DNA from: Nemertoderma westbladi | Taxonomy: Eukaryota; Xenacoelomorpha; Nemertodermatida; Nemertodermatidae | Direction of reading: 5' to 3' | Assembly: GCA_032718475.1 (NCBI GenBank) | Contig: JAUCBJ010001713.1 | Location: 1-64,000, forward strand | Length of the DNA: 64,000 nucleotides | Part shown: positions 9,371 through 22,590 of the stretch, piece by piece | Layout: the number at the start of each line of letters is the position of its first letter | Numbering within the stretch: the first letter of the stretch is position 1 | Notes under the pieces: generated by a model | Seen by the model: only the letters and a program-made list of their open reading frames with translations | What the model was told of the DNA's origin: nothing | Database searches by the model: none | Program-made: the position numbers and the translations under genes

Positions 9371-12300
9371 GAGGCATCTTTATTGTTTCATAGAGGTTTT
9401 TATTACTTATATTTTACCCTATAGTTAAAGTCAATATACCCCATACCATAACCAGCTTCAGGCAGGCTGTATGAAATGACTGACAGTACTACTTTGAAAT
9501 CTTTTGGACCACTTTTAGATATTTGAGACACTTTTAGTTCTTTGAGAAAATCTCAAAGAACAGATGCACTTTGAGACCCCGACTGTATTTGCAATCAGAA
9601 AAACGAGGCGCATCTTTCTAGCCAAGTCTTAAGACGTAATTATGAAGTCCTAAGGAGTTACATTTTTGCCAAAACCGTCTATCTCAACATCTGTCAATAA
9701 TAGTAAATCCCAAAACCATCTATCTTTACTTAAATTGATTTGGGATTAAACACCAAGTTTGAATTTATGGTTTCCTTTATGCCGAAACCGTCTATCTGTG
9801 TATTCTGCCTACTTGTATTCCATTGGATTCAATATCTAATAATTAGTCATTTGTATTTGCCAAAACAGTCTATCTCTATAATCTACAATACAATAATGAC
9901 TCTAAACTTGCCTTATAGCCTACAATTATGCTTTTACTAGTACATTGTTTTACTAGTTTCCTAAAATTTAATGGGCTATCCAACATCGCAAATGCCATTT
10001 ATATAGCTACAGTATGTTAGTTTTCGTGCCATGGTACCTTTCTGACACCCATCTCCAGATTTTTCGTGCTAAAAGTTTCAAAAGTTTTTATGACTAACTA
10101 AAATAAATTTACTTGTGGTATATCGCGTTTTTTGGATGTTGATGACAATTGTAGAACTCAAATATAACATTCGAGAAAATTTGTAATTTTGAATGTGCCC
10201 CCCCACACGAAAAAACAAGTAGGCCTAATGATGATGAGTAATGACATGATAATGAAAAATCAGCATGAAATCAAGCCAATTTCATGACCTTTATTGAAAT
10301 TCTTTATTTTTTTTTGGAGTGCTGATCACGAATATGACACTGAAATATATCGTACCTTGTTGAAAATGGCATTTTTAGAAATGTGTCAATGTGCGGCTCG
10401 AAAAATATAAATGTACAGTAGAACAAATTTGATAATCAAAAATCATTACCAAATCAACCTTATTTCATGACTTATTGTTATTATGACTTATTTCATGATT
10501 AGGGGTTTTCTGAGAAGCTGATCACGAATATGAGACTCAACAATATCATATTATCCAACTAAATTCAATTTTTGGCATTTGTAAGTTTTATGCTACAGTT
10601 GCATTTTTCATCCCACCAGAGAAGCACTAAAAACGAAAGTTTCATTACCAGTAAAGATTTTTAATGAGTACCCTGCAAACCAGAAGTATCCGAGGATTAA
10701 TTTTGTATTGGAAATTTAATGCTGCTAAAAAGTTGTGCAATAGTGCAATGAGACAAATTATTTGAGAAAAACCCAAAATTGTACATTTTAATATTGAAGT
10801 AATCTAAAATAATATTTAAATACTAATATTAAAATTCAGATAGTGAAATGACATTCAGAATACATTCGAACAGCAATGTTTTTTATTTACACACTTATTC
10901 GCAACATAATATTTTGAATGATATTCTAATACTATATCCCATACTATTGATATTATAATCTATTTCCAATGTTATCGAAATATTCAAATCAGAATATTTT
11001 CTTTGGAAATGAATTTGCATTGGGAATGAATCATAGCATTGTTATAACAATGATACGAAAAGGTTATTCTAACGTTGTTTTTCGAATGTTGGCGGGTCAT
11101 ACTACAAAGGCTTTGAATAACAATATTATACTAATGTTATCCTAATGTTATCTTTATTAGGCCCTCTGTGGTACAGAACTTTGCACATGTATTTCCATTG
11201 TTTTCATTATCGTTATTGTCCAGTCCTTGCCAGTGCAGATTGTTGTTTAACACACCTACTCAGTGAGTGTCAACTAGGCCTCCATAACTGTAGGGTGTAC
11301 AACTATATAATTTTAATTATTTAATTTGCATCCACATGAACCAAATGTGTTCATGTTTTGGTTTTCCTGGACCGTAACTTACAGTACAGTATATGGATGT
11401 TTTTCAGTACGGTTCCATACAGCCATACCCACAGTAGGCCTACAGATATATCAGTTCCAATGTGCGCGGTTGTCACATAATACATACAGTAGAATGGCAG
11501 AACACCCTCCCCCCCCTAACAAATGAATGCAAAATTAACCTAGGTGGGTACATGTATTTCACAACCAGATAGAGGTGGGGGTGGGGGAGTGGCGCTTTGC
11601 ACAATTAAATGCATGGGCGGATTAACAATGAGACCAATAAGGCACGTGCCACAGAGACCACGCACGAGATCCGAAAGGCAGCTTGCGTTTTAGTTACAGT
11701 AAATAACTAAATATTGTTAAAAATTATCTGCACAATAAACAAACTTCGAGAGGGGGGTCAGGGTGGGTGTTTGCCTGTCATGCCCCCTCTACACAACATT
11801 GTTCACTCCTTGGAGGAAATAAAGGAGGAAGGAGGAGTTGAAGAGTGTCCAAGGAACTTTAAAAATAATGGAATGGATTCAAGGAGAGACTCTTCATTCA
11901 GAGGTCCTGTTCCCCGGTAGGTCCAGCCGGTAGGATACTCCTGAGGATGTAGCCAAATGGGAAAAGGCCCAAAAGGAGAATAATGCACTGGCAAAGTACA
12001 TATAAGGTGAGAATGATAATGGCATCTTTATCCTTTTATCCTATATGGGAAGTCGAAATTGACATTAAATTATTTAACAAATTGTGTAAAACAGAATCAG
12101 GAATTGTTGAAGATTACAATACCTTCGGGTAGTAGCTATCGAAAAAGGAGCCTTCTGGTCGCTTCCGGCTTCAGCCGACTCTTTGCTTTGCTTGATACGT
12201 TCTAGAAACGTATTCTTTTGATTTCATATTATTTATTATAGATCAGTAATTAATAATTTTTACTAATGTAATAATTGTTTATATATTTTAGCATTAAAAT

Positions 12301-12626
12301 GTTAGTAAGCGAAGAGTTTTTTCTAATCTTTGTAGATTGACGAATTCTCCAACTTCTCACAATCACTATCGGCTGCGAGTTTTGACATCTGTGCACGATG
12401 GATGGAAACACATTCGCCGAGAAATATGGAAAAACCGCTAGACATGCAATCGGGAAAATTAATCATTCTAAGATGTATTAAAGGGTAGACAATTTTTCAT
12501 TTTTGTTACATACCGATATGGAATTGTTACAGTACATATAGGCTACGCCGGCACACATACAGTACATTGACGCTAATGCAAGTTGGTATATGACATTTAT
12601 TTATTTATTTCTGACATTTATTGACA
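9371..12626. other. No gene recognised; AT-rich, several short repeats
   Basis: No credible coding region. The phrase 'gccaaaaccgtctatct' recurs with variation near 9670, 9710, 9785 and 9860. 10800-11160 is rich in variants of AATGTTATTCTAA, which reappear at 14440-14740. GTACCCTGCAAACCA near 10663 is mirrored near 18640, which may mark the ends of a larger element split by the Helitrons. Confidence 0.35.
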
Positions 12627-13322
12627 CATTGTAGGGCCTTTGCGCAGCACGAAAGTCTATAAAAAAGTTACTAATCTCTATTAGATAAACGAAAACCGTC
12701 ATTTCCAAGATATCAATCAGTGATGCATAAACTAGTTGTAAAAAACAGAGGTCCATTTCAGTTTAACCTTACATGCTTTTTAACTATTTAACTTGACTTG
12801 AGTATTTAACCTGCCTTAACACGATTTATAGAAGATGGATACTTGTATCCACTACAAAACTTGTTGCGTTCGTCCTATACAACCTGGTCACCAAATATAT
12901 GCCTTAAAACATTCCTTTGGCAATATTGGATAAAATGTCAAACCGTCTAATATGCTAAACCAGGTTGTTTACGAGTTATTGTTAAAACACTCGTCTTCAT
13001 TACAACCCTCGTTGCACTCGTCCTGTACATCTGATCACCAAATAACTAGCATATGACATTCCACCACCGGTGCTATCAAATTGACATATCGTCCGATATT
13101 CTGTACTAAAGTTGCAAGTATAGTCAACATAATACTAGTCTCCTTCATCATTAGCTCATCCTGAAGGCCCCACGCAAATTCTATTTTGGAAAATTGATAA
13201 ACTTTTGCCAAACAACATGTGTACTAAGTTGGATTAGATTTCATAGAGAATTAGCCGAGTTATTCACATTTAAAAACACGGACCCACAGATCTAGAGAAC
13301 ACTTACTTTCATGGCTCGCCCC
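12627..13322 (+). mobile_element. GTGGGG/ACA-family element, diverged copy 3
   Basis: 696 bp. The left end is CATTGTAGGGCC then TTTGCGCAGCACGAAAGT; the right end is ACTTTCATGGCTCGCCCC. The subterminal pairing sequence (CACGAAAGT with ACTTTCATG) differs completely from copies 1 and 2, while the outer motifs are kept. Flanking ACA lies at 12624-12626 and 13323-13325. Its 3' half (13140-13260) shares a segment, in reverse orientation, with 21470-21570, including TTTTGCCAAACAACATGTGT. Confidence 0.65.
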
Positions 13323-13463
13323 ACATTCACGCAGTAGGATAATTTGGACATAATATTATTGTGTTTCATTTTATGTAAAGAAAGTAAAGTAAATAACTTT
13401 ATTCTGTACCCTAGGAAGAACTGCTATAGTTTGAAGCTCGTAACATAATAACCTAACGTAACA

Positions 13464-13530
13464 CGTCCGTGGGGCCTTCGCGCAGCACGAGGCTCACTTA
13501 TGAGATACAAATTTCAATTAAATTTATTCT
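13464..13530 (+). mobile_element. GTGGGG/ACA-family left end only
   Basis: CGTCCGTGGGGCC followed by TTCGCGCAGCACGAGGCTC, preceded by ACA at 13461-13463. The first 60 bp resemble the left end of the element inside the LINE (minus strand, from 22957), including TTATGAGATACAAAT. No matching right end is found downstream, so it is truncated or diverged. Confidence 0.6.
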
Positions 13531-13550
13531 AGCTTTCTCACTGAACACTA

Positions 13551-13992
13551 GTCCTATGGTGTTGACGCGAAGGTGGAGAAAGTGATTACAAACTATTTTG
13601 TTCAAGTTGCGTGGCGCGATGGTGGATCTACTGAAAGAACATGTTAGTATAATTACAGTATATTACTGTATAATGTATAGATAATGATATATGTGTATAT
13701 ATAATGAAAGATTAGTTTTGTATTAGATAAATAATAGTGGTGAGGATTTGTGTGTTAAATATTATGTATGTGGGTTGGTTTAGATTTGAGTATTTATAAC
13801 ATAATTTTCTTAACGTATATGACGGAATACCATTTCGCTGTGAACTTAATATTATGGTAATCCAATAATGTAATCAATGTAATCTTAATTAATGTAATCT
13901 TAATTACTTTACAGTGCTAGAAAAGTTGGAGGAGCCGAGGAGTGTATCGCAATCGAAAAGATAGAAAACGAAATAGAGACTGGAATTTAACT
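13551..13992 (+). CDS. Possible two-exon coding fragment, unknown
   Basis: A frame reading SYGVDAKVEKVITNYFVQVA then WRDGGSTER runs from an acceptor-like CACTAG (to 13550) to about 13647, where AACAT/GTTAGT could be a donor. A good acceptor TTACTTTACAG ends at 13913 and is followed by a short frame to a stop. AATAATAAAATTG near 14106 could serve as a poly(A) signal. I do not recognise the protein, and the link between the two pieces is a guess. Confidence 0.2.
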
Positions 13993-14840
13993 TTTGATTT
14001 GACTTATAAGAACTTATACTGTATAGGCCTACATGTGCATAAAATAGGTCAACCTTTATTTATATCAAATTTTAATTGTTTGTATCTTGTAATATCTTTT
14101 CAATTAATAATAAAATTGTAATAGATTGTCCTATTAGGTATCGGAACGTTCTGTGTTTTTATACCTACGAGGTTAGCACTACATTGGGGATTAAACAGAC
14201 ATTCTGGTAAATTATTGTTGTTAGATATATTTGCTATAAGATAATAAGATAAAAGCATTGCGTCTTGGATTGGTGGGTTTCATTTCCATATTTTCAACGG
14301 GTGTACACTGTACAGTACACATAATGCTAATATTATTATTCATATTATGATTATAATATTAATAAATAGCGTTTTTACCCATTGTTATTCTGTATTATTA
14401 TAAAACAAACCGCACCAATTTTGTTCAGGTGTATTAAGTTATTGCATTTATAGAAATAACCGTGTTTATATGGAAACTCTATGTAGGCCTATTACGAAAT
14501 ACCATGCATTTAATAACATTAAAATCATAATGTTTTAGTATTGATGTACTAATGTTAGAATAATAATGAGAAAATAGTGAGAAACTAAATCAGGAATGCT
14601 ATGAGAATGCTATGAAATAATTCCAATATTAGCTTAATGTTAGAATAACATTAGAATGTTAAGGGTGGGAAACCCACTAACTATTAGAATTCCAATGTTA
14701 AAATAACACTGATTAATATTGGTTACCGAATACTGCCGAAAGTGCACTTTTATTGCACAGGGTCCGAGCGCTTTGCCAAAAAAATATTAAAACTGGCATT
14801 AGTTTAACATTTGAATTTTAATATTTTATCTATCTATCTA

Positions 14841-16944
14841 TCTATCTATACATATAAATATCCTCTGTCTGTCTGTGAGTCTGTGAGTCTGTGAGTCTAT
14901 GAGTCTGTGAGTCTGTCCAAGCTATACGCTCCGACACACATGCACCAATCTGAGCAAATGATACATCGATCGAAAGCTCTCGTCCTGAGCACGTAAACTA
15001 TCGCAATCTCGAGGCTAATTTTACGCGTTTGCTTGCGTGAATGCGTATTTTGTGTTCGTTCGGGCGAAATGTATCGAATTATTTCGGTTCTTCTATCGGT
15101 AATTAATTATTTAGAGGGGTAACATTTATCCCATCTGGTATCAAATTAACATGAGTAGATTCGCCATGTCCCATTCTCACAAAGTATTTATTTTATTCGA
15201 GTGTTTAATATAAATATGTATGATTATTTATTGATTAAAAATCAAATAGTGTATAAATATGTCATATTCGCCAAGCACGATCGAATTGGCCTATTCTTAG
15301 TGCTGTAGTGAATAGGGAAGGATTTTTTTCTGTATCATAGCAACGTTAAGGTAATTATTGAAATCGCAGCTAGCTGGCTGGGCACAGATAAGGAGCAAGC
15401 AGGCTGGAGTGTTGATTGGGGTGGGGTGGGTTTGGGTTGTCTGTTGCGAATTGCTCAGAGTAATTCTGCTTTCTCAATCATTGGCTGCATGGAAGGAGAG
15501 GTTTATAACATTTTTGTTTTACTGTTATGAATATTAAAAGTAAAATAATTATTTCTGTAGGCCTATACTTACTGTATTATTATTTTATCTAATATTATAC
15601 ATCTAATCTCGATGAAATCTCGCTTACTATAGCTCGTTAGATAGGTCTCGCCCTAACTCGTTGCAACGTAATACTCAGAGCCGTCTGAAGTTCCCCCATC
15701 TGCCGCTAGAGGGCGAATTGTCCGATAGTGAAAACCTGATCTCATTGGGTTGTTTTTAATGCTTTTAGCTGAAACTTGGTAGCTATATACTGCAGCATAG
15801 GCTGTATATTTCCGGAGTCACTGAGTTGTCCACAGTTCCCCAGTCTACCGTTAGAGGGCTAAATGTCTGAGAGTTAACATCTTCTCCAACTTTGTTATTT
15901 ATAATCCATTTAGACTGAACTTGGTAGGCATCTACTACAGCATAGGCTATATCTTTACTGAGTCGCGCAGAGTTGTCTACATTACCCGCGTCTGCCGCTA
16001 GAGGGCGAAATGTATGAAAGTTAACATCTCCTCCAACTTTGTTATTTACAATCCTTTTAGACTGAAACTTGGTAGGCATCTACTACAGCATAGGCTACCT
16101 TTACGGAGTTACAGAGTTGTATACAGTCCCCCCATCTGCCGCTAGAGGGCGACATATCTGATAGTGAACACCTCATCCCATTTGGTTCTTTTTAATCATT
16201 TTGAGCTGAAACTTGGTTGGTATCTACTACATCATAGGCTGTATCTTTACGGGGTTGCAGAATCCTATTCACTTCCCCAGTCTACCGCTAGAGGGTGAAA
16301 TGTCTGAAAGTTAACATCTTCTCCAACTTTGTTATTTACTAACGGTTTAGACTGAAACTTGGTAGGCATCTACTACAGCATAGGCTGTACCTTTACGGAG
16401 TCACAGAGTTGTATACAGCCCCCCCATCTGCCGCTAGAGGGCGACATATCTGATAGTGAACACCTCATCCCATTTGGTTCTTTTTAATCCTATTGAGCTG
16501 GAACTTGGCAAGAATCTACTACAGCATATTCTGTATCTTTACGGAGTCCCAGAGTCGTCCACAGTTCTTCAGTCTACCGCTAGAGGGTGAAATGTCTGAA
16601 TGTGAACATCTACATCAATTTTGTTATTGACAATCTGTTTAAGCTGAAACTTGAAAGGCAGGCATTTTACTTCACCATAAACCCCATCTTTACCAAACTG
16701 CAGCGCCGTCTGCATTTCACCAGTCCGCAGGTAGAGGGTGGATCTGAAAGTGATCATTTTCTGGAAATTTTGTTATTTACAATCTGCCTAAAGTTGAAAC
16801 TTGACAGTTATCTCTTATGGGGGTGGTGTTTTATTTAATGATGGTGTCTGTTCCGTATGCAGTTCTCAAATCTCCCACACATATTCATATATCATCTGCA
16901 CGTGCACTAGAAAGCTGTGGCCCGAAGGGCCACAGGCTTTCTAG
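14841..16944 (+). mobile_element. Non-autonomous Helitron 1
   Basis: It starts TCTATCTATACATATAAA directly after an A and ends CTAG. The 3' end is a long hairpin, 16907-16944: CTAGAAAGCTGTGGCCC, loop GAA, and the complementary strand. A TC start, a 3' hairpin and a CTRR end with no target duplication are the defining Helitron features. A CTGTCTGTCTGTGAGTC tract follows the 5' end. It has no Rep or helicase coding, so it must be mobilised in trans. Its 3' half is the 146-bp tandem repeat. The next Helitron starts at the very next base. Confidence 0.8.
15690..16745 (+). repeat. 146-bp tandem repeat with CTCF-like core, inside Helitron 1
   Basis: Each unit holds a CCGCTAGAGGGCG-type core (15703, 15848, 15995, 16139, 16285, 16431, 16577, and a degenerate copy near 16725) followed by AAATGTCTGAAAGTTAACATC, then ACTTGGTAGGCATCTACTACA-type sequence (landmarks only). 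Core spacing is 144-148 bp. The core resembles the vertebrate and fly CTCF consensus CCASYAGRKGGC, with G for A at the third position. Confidence 0.8.
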
Positions 16945-18595
16945 TCTATCTATATAAATATCCTCTGTCTGTCTGTGAGTCTGTGAGTCTATGAGTCTGT
17001 GAGTCTGTCCAAGCTATACGCTCCGACACACGAGCACCAATCTGAGCGAATGATACATCGATCGAAAGCTCTCGTCCCGAGCACGTAAACTATCGCTATC
17101 TCGAGGCTTATTTTACGCGTATGCTTGCGTGAATGCGTATTTTGTATTCGCTGCAACATGTTGTGTGATAAAATCTCAAAGTGATTCGAATATTCCTTTT
17201 GGCAGTACAGGCCTGGCAAAGCTGAGAGTTAGTTAGCAAGGCAGCTAGCTACTTGCAGACCAATCATAGGTGGCCTGCAGCAGGCTGGGTTGGTTAAGTA
17301 GTAATCTCAATAAATAGGACCCAGCAGGAGAGTGGAGTGGATCTACTGTGATTGGTTCTTGACTTACATTGGTAAGAACAAGCAGTAAATCTTAGATTAG
17401 CTTTTTTTCAGTTCACATATTGTTTATAATCATAAACACAAAATGATTCAATTATTCATTTTTGCAATGTACCGGATGGGTGCTAGCGAGGTAGGCCTAG
17501 CAGGTCGTCAGTCCGTCATCCTACAAGTTGGATCTTGACTCTATCATGTGCGTGCACCTATATAATGCAGACCATCCTCAGCCCGTGAACATGAATTGTA
17601 AAGGCTATCTCGAGGCTGATTTTTTACACATTTACTTGATACTTGCATGAATGCGTCTTTGAGGTAAAATTGCATTATTCTGCAGTTGTTTTGTTATCGG
17701 AGAAATTACTGATCAGCAAGCAGGAAATTATAACAGCATCATCGTAACCACTCTGCTGACACTTTGCAGAATAAATTCTACCTGACCATAGCTGCGTGTT
17801 GGGAGGACGCCGACCAGTTTGCGGTTCTTCAGTCTGCCACTAGGAGGCGAAATGTCTGAAAGTGAAAATCTTATCCTATTTTGTTATTAATAATGATTTT
17901 TAGCTGATACTTAGGTCCTTTACACAATATGTTTATAATGTTTTTTGCTGATACCAAGCAGAGTATACTACACCGTAGGGTGTGTATTTGGGCTTGGGGA
18001 GACGATGACTAATCTACAGTTCCCCATTCTGCCGCTATTAGGTGATGAAATGTCTGAATGAGGAAACCTACAATTTTGTTATTTATGAATGCTTTTTTGC
18101 TGATACTTGGCACTTGGCAGAGGACTACTACACCATAGTCGTCATGTTTGGGGAGGACGCTAACCAGTGCATAATTATGCAGTCTGCCACTAGGGGGCGA
18201 AATGTATGAAATTAAAACCTTCCATTTTAATACGATAGAGTTGCTGCAGTGACCTACTGCACTATAGATTATGTTTGCGAGGACGCTAACCACTACTCTG
18301 CAGTTATACAGTTTTCCACTAAGGGGAAAATATTACACACAGTTTAAACCTTTTCACATTTTATTATTTGTAATCCATTGGAGGTGTTACTTGGAAGGTA
18401 TCTACTACAACATAAAGCCTTATGTTTATTATTGTATGTAGCTGCAACTAAAACGGGATCAGTCTGTTAGTCATATGTAAAGTTTTGTTAAGTTAATTAA
18501 TTAATTTATTTATGTTTGATATTGTCCATTGATTGATTGATTGTATAGAAGCTTGTGAACTAGAAAGCCGTGGCCGAAGGCCACGGGCTTTCTAG
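16945..18595 (+). mobile_element. Non-autonomous Helitron 2, head to tail with Helitron 1
   Basis: It starts TCTATCTATATAAATATCC at the base after the CTAG of Helitron 1 and ends in CTAG at 18592-18595, followed by T. The 3' hairpin is 18560-18595 (CTAGAAAGCCGTGGCC, loop GAA, complement). The first 170 bp are nearly identical to Helitron 1. The interior differs, with only four diverged CTCF-like cores, at 17837, 18032, 18187 and 18316. The copy at 18187 (CCACTAGGGGGCG) fits the CTCF consensus best. No coding capacity. Confidence 0.8.
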
Positions 18596-18599
18596 TTAT

Positions 18600-19380
18600 T
18601 TGAATAAAGATGTTAATAAACATTATTTTAATGTTGCTATGGTTTGCAGGGTACCATTAAATAGCAAATATACGGTGGAGTTACTGGCATATCGCCCAAT
18701 ACATAACAAACCCCTTAGGAGCCTCCTATAATGAATTTCCAGGATTTCAATCTGCGATTGGGATAGGGCACCAAGAAGGAATTTAAGTCTATATAAAATC
18801 AAGGGCACGCCTACAGCCTTCCACAATCTAACCACTGTCTTGCAGTCCAACCACTTAACAGTCCATGATTTCCTGCGGAAAATGGCATGGACCAATGGCA
18901 TGGTTGTACGGGTATCACTAGTTCATTTCCAACCATGGCGGACGATTTATTATTAACCTCCATACATTCGGCGACAGACCAACCAACAGACAGACAGCAG
19001 TTGAAACACTGGTTGTATGCTAAGCTCGTAAACAATTTACTCTGCTCTGCTGCTGAAACTGCAGCACAATACTACAGTATGTAGGAGGCCTACAGGTAGG
19101 CCTACAGTAACTGTTGAACATAGTACGTATTGCAGAATACTGATTTACATGATTTGAGTGTTGTGCTGGCGAGTGTTCTCCCCACTCCCACATGTTTGAC
19201 TGTTTTCCTGTGACATGCCAGCGATATGTGGAGCCGCAGAATTACTTTTAGGACTGCGATTTAATGTTATTGAAATTGTTTGTGGCCATTTTTGACTGTG
19301 GTGTAGGCCTACTGTTTCACAGTTTTTAGGTGTTTTCACAAATTCCACCTATCATGAAGTTGCAACTTGCCAGCATTGGC
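18600..19380. other. No gene recognised
   Basis: The sequence around 18640-18655 mirrors 10663 (possible element end). A few reading frames of 60-90 codons are open, but none has recognisable content or boundaries. TAGGCCTAC occurs twice, near 19098 and 19300. Confidence 0.3.
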
Positions 19381-19403
19381 TTACAGATACCATTACTTCT
19401 GTC

Positions 19404-19612
19404 GGTTGGTGTCTGTTTGTCTATGTATCGGTCTGCGTGTCTGTTTGTCTATCTATCGGTCTGCGTGTCTGTTTGTCTATCTATCGGTCTGCGTGTCTGT
19501 ATGTCTATCTATCGGTCTGTTTGTCTATCTATCGGTCTGCGTGTCTGTTTGTCTATCTATCGGTCTGTTTGTCTATCTATCGGTCTGCGTGTCTGTTTGT
19601 CTATCTATCTAT
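19404..19612 (+). repeat. Short array of the 20/28-bp minisatellite
   Basis: About nine units of GTCTGTTTGTCTATCTATCG, some preceded by GTCTGCGT. It is the same repeat as the long arrays at 23.5-32.3 kb and lies just past the 3' end of the LINE. Confidence 0.9.
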
Positions 19613-21851
19613 ATTTTTATTTATATATCTATCTATATTAATAAACATAACATACAGCTAGTCATTATTCATTCAGACATACCGTATCTGTAGCATAGAC
19701 GTAGGACCACAGTACGTCGTATGTAATAAAGTAGAACGTAGTACATAAATACAAGGACTAGGCCTACTGATGTAGTCTTCAATATTCTTTCTATAATTCA
19801 TATTGTAACATTTGAGTAATTTCAAAAAATGTACACTTTACTTGACAACAAAAATTTACATGCAGTGTTTCTTAAGTAGTTGTTTCGTAATGTTACAGTT
19901 TTGGAATAAAACAACGTACCTACTGTAGTACAGTATTTACAGTATAAATAGTAAATAATTAATAAACTAATAACTTACTGTAGGACTATTGTACCTATTT
20001 TTACATTGCACACGGAGATGAGATTTAACTGCTGATTTAAAAGAATGTTGATTATCTAGGTTTTTAATTTCATTAGGCAGAGCGTTCCAATTTTTAATGC
20101 CGTTAAAAAAGAAAGCATCAGATTCAAAGGATTTACAATTCGGGAGGTAGAAGTTTGAAGCACTAGCTAGCTGGTACTGTAAGAGTGTGTATCGCGTACT
20201 CTGTTGAATTTTTGTTTTAGGTTATTATTGGGACATTTAACATTATACACTTTATGCACATGGTTAAGGCGTAGCTGCTTAACTCTACTATCTAAGTTAA
20301 GTAGTCCAGATTCAGAAAAGTCATCTGGAGTTAGGTGGTGCCTAGGTTTGTAGTCTTTAATAAATCGTACTACTTTATTCTGAGCTACTTGTAATTTACA
20401 TTTAAGCTGTTTGGTTAAGCCTTCATACCAAGAAGAGCACGCATAGTCCATGTGACACTGTATTAAAGAAGAGCAAAGTAACTTGCGGGAGTCGGTGTTC
20501 AAACTATTTTTATTTATGTATAGAAACCTAAGCCTACTGTTAACTTTCGAGAAAATATTTTTCACTGTACTTTCTCCTGATAAGCAGTTATCCAATGTGG
20601 CGCCTAAATATTTAACTTCCTTTTTATTTTCAATCTTATGTCCATTACTAGTGACTTCATCAAACTTAGTTACCTTCTTTAACTTTCTTTTGGAACCAAA
20701 CAAAATACTTTCAGTCTTACCGTAGTGAATGGATAGCTTATTTTCAACCAACCACTCATTACAGGATTCTAGAACTGCACTTAACTTTTGGGAAATATGG
20801 ATAGGATCTTTATGAGAGAAAATAAGAGCACTGTCGTCGGCATATAAAATGAGTTTAAAATCGGGATCTATACTACTTATCATATCATTTACATAACATA
20901 CAAAAAGCAGAGGACCTAATATACTACCTTGCAGTACACCACAGGTAATCTCTTGTACAGTAGACTGCGATTTGCTAATGACTACAGTTTGACCTCTGTC
21001 TGACAGGTAGGACTTGAACCAGTCTATAGAACCTACACCCATCAGGCCTAACTTACCGAGCAGAATTTCGTGATCTACAGTATCGAAAGCCTTTTGTAGG
21101 TCCAACATTACCATACCAGTATATAAACCCTTTGCGTTATTACATCTAATTGTATCAGTTAAGTTAATAAGGCAGGTGTCTGTAGAATATGATTTTCGAA
21201 AACCGGACTGAAGTTCATAGATCAGATTTAGCCTACTAAGATGTGCCTCCAGCTGTAGATAAACAGAACGTTCTAGAATTTTAGATACAATACTTAAGAT
21301 ACTAACAGGTCTGTGGGGCGAGCCACGAAGTGAGTGAGCCTTAGCGTAGGGGTACCATTAATCAACCTGTGGGGCGAGCCACAAAGTGTGTGCGCCTTAG
21401 CGTAGGGGTACCATTAATCAACCTGTCGTTCTGTCGCGTTTTTTTTTCAGTATTTTATTTTAAACGTTAATAACTCGGCCAATCCTTGATGAAATCTATC
21501 CAAACTTGGTACACATGTTGTTTGGCAAAAGTTTGAAAATTTTCCAAGTAGAATTTGCGTGGGGCCTTCGTGCAGCATCAGTGTAACTGCTATCGCAGTT
21601 ATAATAAATTTATTTATCCAAATTTAAAATGCGTTAAATTATTATTACTGTAGGATAAATCAGCTGGGTTTCTGACAAATTTTGCAATACATTGGGGCTG
21701 TCTGCCAATCTGCATGTACCATGTGTACCGGTACTGTCAGGCTGTACTCAATCCCTGAATCGAGAATCCTGCAATCAGTCAATACTGCAATACTGGTCAG
21801 CCGGTATCATACACTGCAGACATGCCATATCATGTAATCTAATTAAACATG

Positions 21852-21874
21852 GCCCCGGCAACCCTTGCCGGGGC
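21852..21874. other. Perfect GC-rich hairpin
   Basis: GCCCCGGCAA and TTGCCGGGGC separated by 3 bases, standing out in AT-rich sequence. It lies within the element at 21315-22957. Confidence 0.6.
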
Positions 21875-22301
21875 ATTCATTATAGTTTAGGCCTAATTAG
21901 CCCAGTACGGGCACCGGTAATAATAATATAATAGTTTAGATAGTTACCGCTAATCATTCAGTCATTGGCACGGTACACCGTATTGCTGTACTGCCGTTGT
22001 AGTGCGCACCGTAGGTACCACCCTACTACCGGTACCGGCTGACCGGTGGCAACTAGCACTTGCACAGCAACAGCACTACCGGCGATACACAGGTTGGAAT
22101 TTATGTAGAGTTTGCTCAACAGTACAGATATAAAATAGTTATCTAAATTATATATATTACTATTGACAAGTATTGAAATATATACCGTTATTCGTGTTAT
22201 CAGTATTTGCAACATCTGACATTGGAGAGGTGAGAGAAGATGAATACCGGCACTCATCAAAACCAACGCTTATCACAGGTCGGTATGGTTACCGCGACTG
22301 T

Positions 22302-22590
22302 CCACTCGAATACAACTTCAAAACACAAACGCCAACAATAAACTGAAAGCGAATCGAACGTCTTCAGAAGAATCTGTCATTGGGACGAAGAAAAGGAAGC
22401 CGAAACCACGGGAATGGACCACAGCTAAGATTGAATGCTCCCATTGTCAGAGTTCCTGGACCGAAATTGAAACACCAATTGCCGATGGGCTTGATCTCTC
22501 AAACCAAAACTTCCTCTGCGGGGTTTGCGCGGCAGTGAAGATTGAAAGTCTGGAAGCTGGCATCCCTAGGTATTATTATTATAAAGAGCG
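22302..22590 (+). CDS. Exon-like fragment with paired CxxC motifs
   Basis: An open frame without its own start reads KKRKPKPREWTTAKIECSHC, then SSWTEIET, then NQNFLCGVCAAVKIESLEAG, and meets a donor-like CCTAG/GTATTA at 22590. The C-x2-C ... F-x-C-x2-C spacing resembles half a PHD or zinc-ribbon finger such as is found in ORF1 proteins of some LINEs; a KIESLEA coiled-coil start follows. It lies inside the GTGGGG/ACA element but on the opposite strand to that element and to the LINE. The family is not confirmed. Confidence 0.35.

Noticed and set aside
11620-11660. hAT-like end GCATGGGCGGATTAACAA
   Set aside because: No partner end or target duplication could be found nearby.
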